Position numbers and translations under genes: made by a program
Shown: positions 46,493 through 54,458 of the stretch, piece by piece
Layout of the letters: each line of letters begins with the position of its first letter
Position numbering within the stretch: the stretch's first letter is position 1
Source of the DNA: an uncultured Pelagibacteraceae bacterium
Lineage (GTDB): Bacteria > Pseudomonadota > Alphaproteobacteria > Pelagibacterales > Pelagibacteraceae
Reading direction: 5' to 3'
Assembly (NCBI GenBank): GCA_902551445.1
Contig: CACDDB010000002.1
Span: 1 to 57,430, forward strand
DNA length: 57,430 bases
The notes under the pieces: model-generated
The model's input: only the letters and a program-made list of their open reading frames with translations
Told to the model about the DNA's origin: nothing
Database searches by the model: none

Positions 46493-47082
46493 TTTTTTTG
46501 AATTCTTAAATCTTCTAATAAAAGAACACTAGCAATAACATCTTCTACATCTAGTATCTCTTTCGCTTCTTCGATAACTTCAGATCTCTCTTCTGAACTT
46601 CTTGCGATTCCATAGATGTATATTTTTTTTTTATATGTATCAATATTATAATTTGCAGCCTTAATATTTTTATTAAATATCAAAGCGGATCTAAGTTGCG
46701 AAGTAATTAAAATATCTTTAGCAGATTGTTTAAAGTTAAATTCTTCTTTTATTTTAACATCATTTCTAACTGATCTTACTCCCTTTGTTTCCCATGCTAA
46801 TTTAGTTATTTTTAACTTTTCTTCTGGATTATTAACTTTTCCTGTAATAAAAATCCTTCCATCTAGAACTTTAGTTTTTACAGATAAAAAATAGCTCTTG
46901 TTCATTTTTAATAATCTTCCATCTAAATTTTTATCCATAATTGAATCATCAATTTGTGTTCCTAAGGTTCTTGGATCTAAAGCAATACTAACACCAGTTC
47001 CAAAAACTCCTTTTGAAGATGTTCCAACACATCCATTAATAAATACTAGTAGTAAAATAAAAAAATATAATTTAATTTTCAT
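46489..47082 (-). CDS. BON-domain outer-membrane lipoprotein (DolP/OsmY-like)
   Basis: This 197-residue protein begins with a lipoprotein signal (MKIKLYFFILLLVFINGC). Two BON domains follow: SYFLSVKTKVLDGRIFITGK with NPEEKLKITKLAWETKGVRS, then AANYNIDTYKKKIYIYGI and EVIEEAKEILDVEDVIASV. DolP-type lipoproteins preserve outer-membrane integrity. In E. coli dolP is in the same neighbourhood as rsmI and lpoA, as here. It overlaps the rsmI stop by 11 bases, so the two are probably cotranscribed. Confidence 0.9.
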   Translation of the reverse strand: MKIKLYFFILLLVFINGCVGTSSKGVFGTGVSIALDPRTLGTQIDDSIMDKNLDGRLLKMNKSYFLSVKTKVLDGRIFITGKVNNPEEKLKITKLAWETKGVRSVRNDVKIKEEFNFKQSAKDILITSQLRSALIFNKNIKAANYNIDTYKKKIYIYGIARSSEERSEVIEEAKEILDVEDVIASVLLLEDLRIQKN

Positions 47083-47929
47083 TCTTTAAAGATAGACAAT
47101 AGTTGTAAACTTCTTTTTTTGAAACATTTTTTTCTTCAACAATGATATCAACAATATCTTTTATACTTAATTTATTTATTAATTTTTTTATTTTTTCTTT
47201 ATTTGATTCGCTCAATTTATTAATTTTTTTTTGATCTATTTTTTTTTCTGAAATTACAATAGTTAATTCTCCTTTTAAAGAGTCTTTAAATTCTTGCAAA
47301 TCTTCAATACTACTTCTTATATATTCTTCAAAATATTTTGAAATTTCTCTACAAATAATTACATTTCTTTTTTTAAAATATTTTTTAATTGGATGAATTA
47401 TATTATTAATTTTTTTTGTAGAAATAAAAAATACAATAGAGCAGTCTAATTTTGATAATGTATTTAAATCTTTATCGATAGCAGATTTTTTTTCTGGTAA
47501 AAATCCATGAAAATAGTACTTATCAGAAAATCCACTTATTGAAACTGCGGCTGTAACAGCAGAAGGACCTGGAACCGAAAATATGCTAATATTATTTTTA
47601 ACACACTCTTCGATTAATCTCCTGCCAGGATCAGATATTGCTGGCGTTCCAGCGTCTGATATAATTGATAAAATTTTGTTTGAATTTAAAAGATGTATAA
47701 TTTTTTTTAGATTTTTTTTTTCATTAAATTTATGATTAGGAATTAATTTTGATTTTATGTTAAAATTCGAAAGCAGTTTACCTGATACTCTAGTGTCTTC
47801 ACATAAAATAAAATCTGAATTTTTCAATGTCTCTAATGCTCTATATGATATATCTTTCAAATTACCTATAGGTGTAGCAACAATATATAAACCTTTTGTA
47901 ATCTTATTTTTGTCAATATCTATGTGCAT
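47072..47929 (-). CDS. rsmI: 16S rRNA (cytidine-1402-2'-O)-methyltransferase RsmI
   Basis: I place the start at 47929 (MHIDIDKNKITKGLYIVATP), giving 285 residues. The longer frame reaching 48145 lies over the opposite-strand lpoA-like gene and adds no family sequence. The tetrapyrrole-methylase fold shows GLYIVATPIGNLKDIS, ILCEDTRVSGKLL, and LSIISDAGTPAISDPGRRL with PGPSAVTAA. It modifies C1402 of 16S rRNA. It is divergent from the lpoA-like gene (31 bases between ATGs); yraN, often between lpoA/rsmI and dolP, is absent. Confidence 0.95.
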   Translation of the reverse strand: MHIDIDKNKITKGLYIVATPIGNLKDISYRALETLKNSDFILCEDTRVSGKLLSNFNIKSKLIPNHKFNEKKNLKKIIHLLNSNKILSIISDAGTPAISDPGRRLIEECVKNNISIFSVPGPSAVTAAVSISGFSDKYYFHGFLPEKKSAIDKDLNTLSKLDCSIVFFISTKKINNIIHPIKKYFKKRNVIICREISKYFEEYIRSSIEDLQEFKDSLKGELTIVISEKKIDQKKINKLSESNKEKIKKLINKLSIKDIVDIIVEEKNVSKKEVYNYCLSLKNEN

Positions 47930-47960
47930 TAATTTAAAGAAGTATAATAATACAATAAAA

Positions 47961-49113
47961 ATGAAAACTTTAATTAAATATATATTTTTATTATTTTTGA
48001 TTCTTTTTTCTTTTAATAAGAAGGTTTTTTCAGAAGAAAGTATAAAAATTGGACTAATTGTTCCTTTAACTGGTGAATATAAAGAAATTGGAGAATCAAT
48101 AGTTAAAGCAACAAGATTAGCAGTAAATAAAATTAATGATTCCAAAATTGAAATTTTTCCAGGAGATACAAAAGCAGATCCAAATACTACTTTGGAAGTA
48201 GCTCAAAAACTTTATGAAAACGGAATTAAAATAATCATAGGACCTGTTTTTAATGAAAACTTAATTCATTTAAATAAATTAGAAAATGTAATTTTTTTGT
48301 CATTAACAAATAAACTAATTAATAATCCAAAAAACGTCATTAGTACTGGTATAAACGCAGTTTCACAGATTAAAACAATAAAAAAATATTTAAATCAAAA
48401 TGAAATAGAAAAAACAGTTTTTATGATTCCAAATTCTGAAATTAAATATGAAATTGACAAAGCTATTTTACAAACCAAAATTAAATTAAAAGAAAAATTT
48501 ATTTATGACACAGATCCAACTATTTTAACTTCTCAAATAGAAGATTTAACATATTACGAAATAAGAAAACAAAATCTCGAGGATGAAATTTTAAGATTAC
48601 AGAATTCTAACGAAGAAGGTAATGAAAAAAAAATAGAAACGTTAAAAAAAAAGAGATACTTTGGGAGGAATAAATTTTGACTCGGTTATTATTGCAGATT
48701 TTGATGAAAGCTTAAAAAGTGTAGCTACATCATTACTGTACACTGATGTTACTCCTAAAAGAATTCATTACATATGTTTAAACCAATGGTTTGATAAATC
48801 TTTGCTAAAAGAAGAAAATATTCAACCAATATATTTTCCATCAATAAATAAAAAAAATTATGATAAGTTTATCAAAGAATATAACAAAATATACGGAAAA
48901 CATCCTAATCAACTATCATTTTTAAGTTATGACTTGATTGGTCTTGTTTATTATTTAATCTATAAAAATGATTTTATAATTGACAATAAAATATTTTATA
49001 AAAAAAACAAATTTAAAGGAAAGATAGGAATTTTTGAAATTAGTGAAAATAAAATTACCCATAGTTTAAATTTTTACTCTGTTGAGAATAAAAAATTTAA
49101 AGAAATTTTTTAA
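47961..49113 (+). pseudogene. LpoA-like periplasmic binding protein, frame broken by one extra A
   Basis: From 47961 a signal peptide (MKTLIKYIFLLFLILFSFNK) leads into a type I periplasmic-binding-protein fold: KIGLIVPLTGEYKEIGESIV and KIIIGPVFN. The frame ends early at 48680. The continuation is in the +1 frame (RDTLGGINFDSVIIADFDES, then ATSLLY) to 49113. Removing one A from the A9 tract at 48644-48652 joins both parts into 383 residues. Location next to rsmI and dolP fits the penicillin-binding-protein activator LpoA. It may be an assembly error, a true pseudogene or a gene rescued by slippage. Its end overlaps the convergent rdgB by 17 bases. Confidence 0.75.
48644..48652 (+). other. A9 tract at the lpoA-like frameshift
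   Basis: Nine consecutive A precede GAGATACTTTGG. The upstream reading gives K-K-R-Y-F and soon stops, while removal of one A gives K-K-R-D-T-L-G-G and restores the family sequence. Confidence 0.7.
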
Positions 49114-49701
49114 TTTTTTTATAAGCATTCATCCTGTGGTCAATTTTATATTTTTGAAATGGATTCATTTGACCAAAAGTTAGCTTTTTTCCCAATGGAA
49201 TAAAAATTGGATCATATCCAAATCCTTTAGATCCCTTTTTTTTTGTTGATATAGTTCCCTCTATTTTTCCAAGCCTTGAAACAGTTTTGCCATTTGGCCA
49301 GCAAATAGTAAGTGCACAAACAAATCTAGCTCTTATTTTTTTTTTTAATCCAATTTTTATCTATTTTTTTTAATTCATTGAAGACTTTGTGTATCGCTAA
49401 ATTAAAATCTTTTTTTTTTCCTCCCCATCTAGCAGAATAAATACCAGGTAATTTATTAAGTTTATTTATTTCTAAGCCTGAATCGTCAGCTATACATATT
49501 TTGCCAGTTTTTTTTGAGAAATATTTAGCTTTTAATATAGAATTTTTTTTTAAATGTTATTCCATTTTCCTTTGGACTCTTAATTTTAAACTTTTTATTT
49601 AAAATAACTTTAATGTTTTTAGGCAACAAACGTTTAATTTCCTTTATTTTTCCTCGATTATTTGACCCTATAAATATTTCTAATATTTTTTTTTTTTTCA
49701 T
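49097..49701 (-). pseudogene. rdgB: RdgB/HAM1 nucleotide pyrophosphatase, two poly-A frameshifts
   Basis: The minus strand from ATG 49701 reads MKKKKILEIFIGSNNRGKIK and continues SPKENGITF, then breaks at an A9 tract (49543-49551). The next frame gives ILKAKYFSKKTGKICIADDS, GIYSARWGGKKKD and FNELKKIDKNWI, then breaks again at A11 (49336-49346). The last frame gives ARFVCALTICWPNGKTVSRL, GFGYDPIFIPLGKKLTFGQM and DHRMNAY to TAA at 49097. Removing one A from each tract restores an RdgB of about 200 residues with every family motif intact. RdgB hydrolyses ITP/XTP. It is divergent from grpE and no single undisrupted frame covers it. Confidence 0.8.
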
Positions 49702-49737
49702 CTAGTATTTTTTGATTTTCATACCATATAGGATGAT

Positions 49738-50367
49738 ATGGAAAAAGAAGAAACACATAAGACAAACAATGAAAACTTCGATAAATCTAAAACATCTGAA
49801 ATTAATGAAAAAAATGAAGAGAAAAAAAAAGAACTAAGTCCAGAAGAAAAAATAAAAGAATTAGAAGATAAGTTAACTAGATCTTTGGCTGAAATGGAAA
49901 ATCAAAGAAGAAGATATGAAAAAGAAAAAGAAGAAGCTTTTGAATATGGTGGATTTTCATTCGCAAAAGAGGCATTAAATTTAATTGATAATCTTGAAAG
50001 ATCAAAGCAATCTTTAGATAATGATGAAACTTTAAAAAAAAGTGAGGCACTTAAAAAAATTTCAGACCATCTTGAAATAATATACAAAGATACTTTAAAT
50101 ATATTCAACAAAAATAATATTAATATTATTAAATCAATTAATGAAAAGCTTGACCCTAACTTTCATCAGGCAATGATGGAAATAGAAGACGATAGCAAAG
50201 AACCCGGCACAATAGTACAAGAAATACAAAAAGGATTTATGATAAAAGACAGATTGCTAAGACCGTCTTTAGTAGCGGTTTCAAAAAAAAGCTCCAAAAG
50301 TAGTGAGGAAAATAAATTAGACGACAAAAAAACCGAAGAAAAACAAGAAAAAAAGGATAAAAATTAA
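49738..50367 (+). CDS. grpE: GrpE nucleotide-exchange factor
   Basis: This 209-residue DnaK cochaperone has a long charged N-terminal coiled coil (about residues 1-65, rich in Glu and Lys), then the GrpE core NQRRRYEKEKEEAFEYGGFS, FAKEALNLIDNLERSK and the C-terminal beta domain NPNFHQAMMEIEDD-like segment with IVQEIQKGFMIKDRLLRPSLVAVSK. The last 25 residues are a charged tail. It is followed by dnaK and dnaJ. hrcA, usual upstream of grpE in many alphaproteobacteria, is not in this position; rdgB is divergent instead. Confidence 0.95.
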   Translation: MEKEETHKTNNENFDKSKTSEINEKNEEKKKELSPEEKIKELEDKLTRSLAEMENQRRRYEKEKEEAFEYGGFSFAKEALNLIDNLERSKQSLDNDETLKKSEALKKISDHLEIIYKDTLNIFNKNNINIIKSINEKLDPNFHQAMMEIEDDSKEPGTIVQEIQKGFMIKDRLLRPSLVAVSKKSSKSSEENKLDDKKTEEKQEKKDKN

Positions 50368-50379
50368 TTGGTGTGGCAA

Positions 50380-50410
50380 CTTGTACTATAAAAAATAACA
50401 CCTATATAAG
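50380..50410 (+). promoter_or_regulatory. RpoH (sigma-32) promoter of dnaK
   Basis: CTTG at 50380-50383, a spacer of exactly 17 bases, and CCTATATAAG at 50401-50410 match every position of the alphaproteobacterial heat-shock consensus CTTG-N17/18-CYTATNTNNG. The predicted start near 50416 gives a leader of about 12 bases before the dnaK ATG at 50429. It shows dnaK-dnaJ can be transcribed apart from grpE on heat shock. Confidence 0.8.
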
Positions 50411-50428
50411 ATCTCTGATCGTAAAATT

Positions 50429-52357
50429 ATGAGCAAAGTAATAGGTATAGATTTAGGTACAACTAATTCATGTGTAGCAGTCATGGAAGGTACACAGGCA
50501 AAAGTTTTAGAAAACGCCGAAGGTGCGAGAACAACACCTTCTGTTGTTGCTTTTACTGATACTGATGAAAAACTTATTGGACAACCTGCAAAAAGACAGG
50601 CTGTAACTAATCCAGAAAATACAATATTTGCCACCAAAAGACTAATTGGAAGAAATTTTGACGATCCAACAGTTAAAAAGGATATCCAAACAGCACCTTT
50701 TAAAATAGTTAACTCTGAAAAAGGTGATGCTTGGATAGAAGCAAAAGGTCAGAAATATTCACCTTCGCAAATTTCAGCTTTTGTTTTACAAAAAATGAAA
50801 GAAACAGCTGAAAAATACTTAGGACAAGAAGTAAGCAAGGCGGTAATAACAGTGCCAGCCTATTTTAATGACGCTCAAAGACAAGCAACAAAAGATGCAG
50901 GAAAGATTGCTGGACTAGAAGTTTTAAGAATTATAAATGAACCAACTGCAGCTTCTTTGGCTTACGGTTTAGACAAAAAGGTAAATAAAAAAATTGCTGT
51001 TTATGACTTGGGTGGTGGTACTTTTGATGTTTCTATACTTGAGTTAGGTGACGGTGTATTTGAAGTTAAATCTACAAACGGTGATACTTTCTTAGGAGGG
51101 GAAGATTTTGACAACACAATAGTTGAATATCTATTAAGTGAATTTAAAAAAGAAAGTGGTATCGATTTAAAATCAGATAAATTAGCATTACAAAGATTAA
51201 AAGAAGCTGCTGAAAAAGCTAAAATTGAATTATCTTCTGCTACACAAACCGAAATAAACCTTCCTTTTATAACAGCAGATAAAACAGGTCCAAAACATAT
51301 AAATTTAAAAATGACTAGAGCAAAGTTAGAAGCTTTAGTAGAAGATTTAATTTCTAGAACCATACCTCCCTGTAAAACTGCATTAAAAGATGCTGGATTA
51401 TCAGCAGGAGATATTAATGAAGTAGTTTTGGTAGGTGGAATGACAAGAATGCCAAAAGTAATGGAAGAAGTTAAAAACTTTTTTGGGAAAGAACCTAACA
51501 AATCAGTAAACCCTGATGAGGTAGTAGCAATGGGAGCAGCTATTCAAGCAGGAGTGCTACAAGGTGATGTTAAAGACGTATTACTTTTAGATGTTACTCC
51601 TCTTTCTCTAGGTATAGAGACTTTGGGTGGAGTTTCTACTAAACTAATTGATAAAAACACAACAATACCAACTAAAAAAAGCCAAGTATTTTCAACAGCT
51701 GAAGATAATCAACCAGCTGTTTCTATAAGAGTTTTACAAGGTGAAAGAGAGATGGCTGCTGATAATAAAATATTAGGAAACTTTGAATTAGTAGGAATAG
51801 CACCGGCGCCTAGAGGCGTTCCTCAAATTGAAGTAACTTTTGATATAGACGCAAATGGTATTGTTAATGTTTCTGCAAAAGACAAAGGAACCGGTAAAGA
51901 ACAAAAAATTCAAATTCAAGCTTCAGGTGGTCTAAGTGAAGAAGAAATAAATAAAATGGTTAAAGAAGCAGAATCAAATAAGGAAGCTGACAAGAAAAAA
52001 AGGGATGCCGTAGACTCAAGAAACCAAGCAGATACTTTATTACATTCAACAGAAAAGAATTTAAAAGACCATGGTAGCAAAATTTCTGATGCGGATAAAA
52101 AAGCTATCGAAACAGCATCTTCCAATTTAAGAAACTCATTAAAAGGAACTGATATAGAGGATATTAAAAAGAAAACTCAAGAATTAGTTCAAGCATCAAT
52201 GAAAATGGGTGAAGCAATTTATAAATCCCAACAAAATGCTAAACCAGGCGATACAGCAAAAGATAAAAAACAAGAAGGTAAAAAAGACGATAACGTTGTT
52301 GATGCAGACTTTGAAGAAGTAAAAGATAAAGACGAAAATAAAGAAAAAAGCGCCTAA
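50429..52357 (+). CDS. dnaK: Molecular chaperone DnaK (Hsp70)
   Basis: This 642-residue Hsp70 has the ATPase domain with [66 protein letters not shown] and [12 protein letters not shown]. The linker [19 protein letters not shown] leads into the substrate-binding domain (about residues 390-505) and the helical lid. The C-terminus is a charged tail with [14 protein letters not shown]. It is preceded by a consensus RpoH promoter and followed 29 bases later by dnaJ. Confidence 0.98.
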   Translation: MSKVIGIDLGTTNSCVAVMEGTQAKVLENAEGARTTPSVVAFTDTDEKLIGQPAKRQAVTNPENTIFATKRLIGRNFDDPTVKKDIQTAPFKIVNSEKGDAWIEAKGQKYSPSQISAFVLQKMKETAEKYLGQEVSKAVITVPAYFNDAQRQATKDAGKIAGLEVLRIINEPTAASLAYGLDKKVNKKIAVYDLGGGTFDVSILELGDGVFEVKSTNGDTFLGGEDFDNTIVEYLLSEFKKESGIDLKSDKLALQRLKEAAEKAKIELSSATQTEINLPFITADKTGPKHINLKMTRAKLEALVEDLISRTIPPCKTALKDAGLSAGDINEVVLVGGMTRMPKVMEEVKNFFGKEPNKSVNPDEVVAMGAAIQAGVLQGDVKDVLLLDVTPLSLGIETLGGVSTKLIDKNTTIPTKKSQVFSTAEDNQPAVSIRVLQGEREMAADNKILGNFELVGIAPAPRGVPQIEVTFDIDANGIVNVSAKDKGTGKEQKIQIQASGGLSEEEINKMVKEAESNKEADKKKRDAVDSRNQADTLLHSTEKNLKDHGSKISDADKKAIETASSNLRNSLKGTDIEDIKKKTQELVQASMKMGEAIYKSQQNAKPGDTAKDKKQEGKKDDNVVDADFEEVKDKDENKEKSA

Positions 52358-52386
52358 GCTAACAACAATTTGTCTACAAATTAGTT

Positions 52387-53511
52387 ATGGCAAAAAGAGA
52401 TTACTATGATGTTTTGGGCGTTAGTAAAAGTTCAACTCCAGATCAAATAAAGTCAGCATACAGAAAACTAGCAGTAAAATATCATCCTGACAAAAATAAA
52501 GGTGATAAAGCAGCAGAAGAAAAATTTAAAGAAGCATCTGAAGCTTATCACGTTTTATCCAATGCAGAAAGAAAACAAAATTATGATAACTTTGGACATG
52601 CTGCATTCGAAAACAGTGGTGGTGGAAGAGGTGGTTTTGGAAATTTCGATTTTTCTAGTCATTTTTCAGATATTTTTGAAGATTTTTTTGGTGAAGGATT
52701 TGGTGGTGGAAGAAGAAGTAGAAGATCAAACAATAGAGGATCTGATCTTAGATATGATTTATCAATCACTTTAGAAGAAGCTTATACTGGAAAAAAACAG
52801 GATATTAAATTTTCAACTTCCGAAAAATGTAATACATGTAAAGGAAGCGGATCTAAACCTGGTCATGATGTGGGGTCATGTTCAATGTGTGGAGGACATG
52901 GACAGGTAAGATCAAACCAAGGTTTTTTTACTGTACAACAAACTTGTCCTCAATGCTCAGGAACAGGGGAAGAAATTACTAACCCATGTTCTGCTTGTGG
53001 AGGACAAGGAAAAAAACAAGCGTCAAAAAGGCTTTCAGTTTCAATACCAAAAGGGGTAGACGATGGTACAAGAATAAGGCTTGCTGGTAAGGGAGAAGCA
53101 GGGTCTAGAGGTGCTGGAAACGGAGATCTATATTTATTCATTAATATTTATTCACATGAATTATTTAAAAGGTCAGAAGAAAATTTATTTTTTGAGTGTC
53201 CAATTTCTATTGCAGATGCAGCACTAGGCACAGCCATAGAAATTCCAACAATAGATGGAGGAAAAGCAAAAATTAAAATTCCATCCGGAACACAAAGTGG
53301 GAAACAGTTTAGGTTGAAAGGTAAAGGAATGCCCCATATGCGCGGAAGCGGAGCTGGTGACCTTTATGTACAGGTAAATACAGAAGTACCAATTTCTCTA
53401 AATAGAGAACAAAAAGAATTGCTTGAAAAATTTAGAGAAATTGAAAACGAAAAATCAAACCCTAGCATTAAACAATTCTTTCAAAAAGCAAAGAGTTTTT
53501 GGAAAAATTAA
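52387..53511 (+). CDS. dnaJ: Chaperone DnaJ (Hsp40)
   Basis: This 374-residue type I Hsp40 stimulates DnaK. The J domain carries KYHPDKN. A Gly/Phe-rich region (GGGRGGFGNFDFSSHF) follows. The zinc domain has four repeats: CNTCKGSG, CSMCGGHG, CPQCSGTG and CSACGGQG. The C-terminal substrate domains include SVSIPKGVDDGTRIRLAGKG. Length and order are standard. A 56-codon membrane protein gene starts three bases after its stop. Confidence 0.97.
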   Translation: MAKRDYYDVLGVSKSSTPDQIKSAYRKLAVKYHPDKNKGDKAAEEKFKEASEAYHVLSNAERKQNYDNFGHAAFENSGGGRGGFGNFDFSSHFSDIFEDFFGEGFGGGRRSRRSNNRGSDLRYDLSITLEEAYTGKKQDIKFSTSEKCNTCKGSGSKPGHDVGSCSMCGGHGQVRSNQGFFTVQQTCPQCSGTGEEITNPCSACGGQGKKQASKRLSVSIPKGVDDGTRIRLAGKGEAGSRGAGNGDLYLFINIYSHELFKRSEENLFFECPISIADAALGTAIEIPTIDGGKAKIKIPSGTQSGKQFRLKGKGMPHMRGSGAGDLYVQVNTEVPISLNREQKELLEKFREIENEKSNPSIKQFFQKAKSFWKN

Positions 53512-53514
53512 AAA

Positions 53515-53685
53515 ATGGGTCTAGAAGAGATTGTTCCAGCAATTTTTTTAATTGCTGTTTTAATATTGGTTCTTCCTGAGTTTCTTAAAACAAACTCAAA
53601 ATTAAAGAGATTTTTAAAAAATTTAGCCATTTGGGCTATAATTGTTTTGGCTGTTGTGATAGCTTCACTTCTTATCTTAAAATGA
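53515..53685 (+). CDS. 56-residue two-helix membrane protein between dnaJ and dapB
   Basis: The ATG at 53515 lies three bases after dnaJ and the TGA overlaps the dapB ATG (ATGA at 53682-53685), so translation is coupled on both sides. The protein has a first hydrophobic helix (EIVPAIFLIAVLILVLPEFL), a short basic loop with KTNSKLKRFLKN, and a second helix (LAIWAIIVLAVVIASLLILK). No catalytic motif is visible and I do not recognise a family. Coupling and clean hydrophobic pattern argue for a real inner-membrane protein. Confidence 0.75.
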   Translation: MGLEEIVPAIFLIAVLILVLPEFLKTNSKLKRFLKNLAIWAIIVLAVVIASLLILK

Positions 53686-54458
53686 AAAAAATTAATTTAG
53701 CTATAACTGGATGTATGGGAAGAATGGGCCAACAGATTATTAAATCTGCTAGATCAGATAAAAATTTCAATATAGTGGCTCTTACAGAGAATAGAATTAT
53801 TAATAAAAAAATTGGTGGTATTAAACCTGGTCTTAATACAGAACAAACCTTTAAAAAAGCTAATTTAATAATAGATTTCACCATTCCCAAATGCACGTTT
53901 GAAGTTTTAAAAATTGCAGCAAAACTTAAAAAAAGAGTAGTTATAGGAACTACTGGATTTTCTAAAAAAGAAGAGAATTTGATTAAAAAATATGCAAAAA
54001 AAATACCCATATTAAGAGCTGGAAATATGAGTTTGGGTATTAACTTATTAATGTATTTAACTGAAATTGCATCGAAATCTCTTGGAAATAATTTTTTAAG
54101 TAAAGTTTTTGAAATCCATCATAAACATAAAAAAGATCATCCTTCAGGAACTGCTTTAATGCTTGGAAAAGGTATATCTGATGGAAAGAAAAAAGACTTT
54201 TACAAATTAATGGGTAAAAAATATTTAAACAAAAAATCTTTTCCTTATGGAAAAAAAATTAATTTTAATTCATTAAGAAAAGGCGAAGTTGTTGGAGAAC
54301 ATGAAGTAAGTTTCTCAAGTGGTAAAGAAATAATTACATTAAATCACGAAGCATTTGATAGAGCCCTTTATTCCGAAGGAGCATTCACAGCGGCTAAATG
54401 GTTAATGAATAAAAAACCTGGACTATATTCAATGAGAGATGTTTTGAATTTTAAATGA
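53682..54458 (+). CDS. dapB: 4-hydroxy-tetrahydrodipicolinate reductase
   Basis: I choose the ATG at 53682 (MKKINLAITGCMGRMGQQII), giving 258 residues. An upstream in-frame ATG would overlap the small membrane-protein gene by 50 bases. The nucleotide fold GCMGRMGQ, GTTGFSKKEE, AGNMSLGINLLM and the catalytic segment EIHHKHKKDHPSGTALMLG are all present, with GEVVGEHEVSF near the end. It is a step of the DAP/lysine pathway together with lysA at 9033. It overlaps nth by four bases. Confidence 0.95.
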   Translation: MKKINLAITGCMGRMGQQIIKSARSDKNFNIVALTENRIINKKIGGIKPGLNTEQTFKKANLIIDFTIPKCTFEVLKIAAKLKKRVVIGTTGFSKKEENLIKKYAKKIPILRAGNMSLGINLLMYLTEIASKSLGNNFLSKVFEIHHKHKKDHPSGTALMLGKGISDGKKKDFYKLMGKKYLNKKSFPYGKKINFNSLRKGEVVGEHEVSFSSGKEIITLNHEAFDRALYSEGAFTAAKWLMNKKPGLYSMRDVLNFK

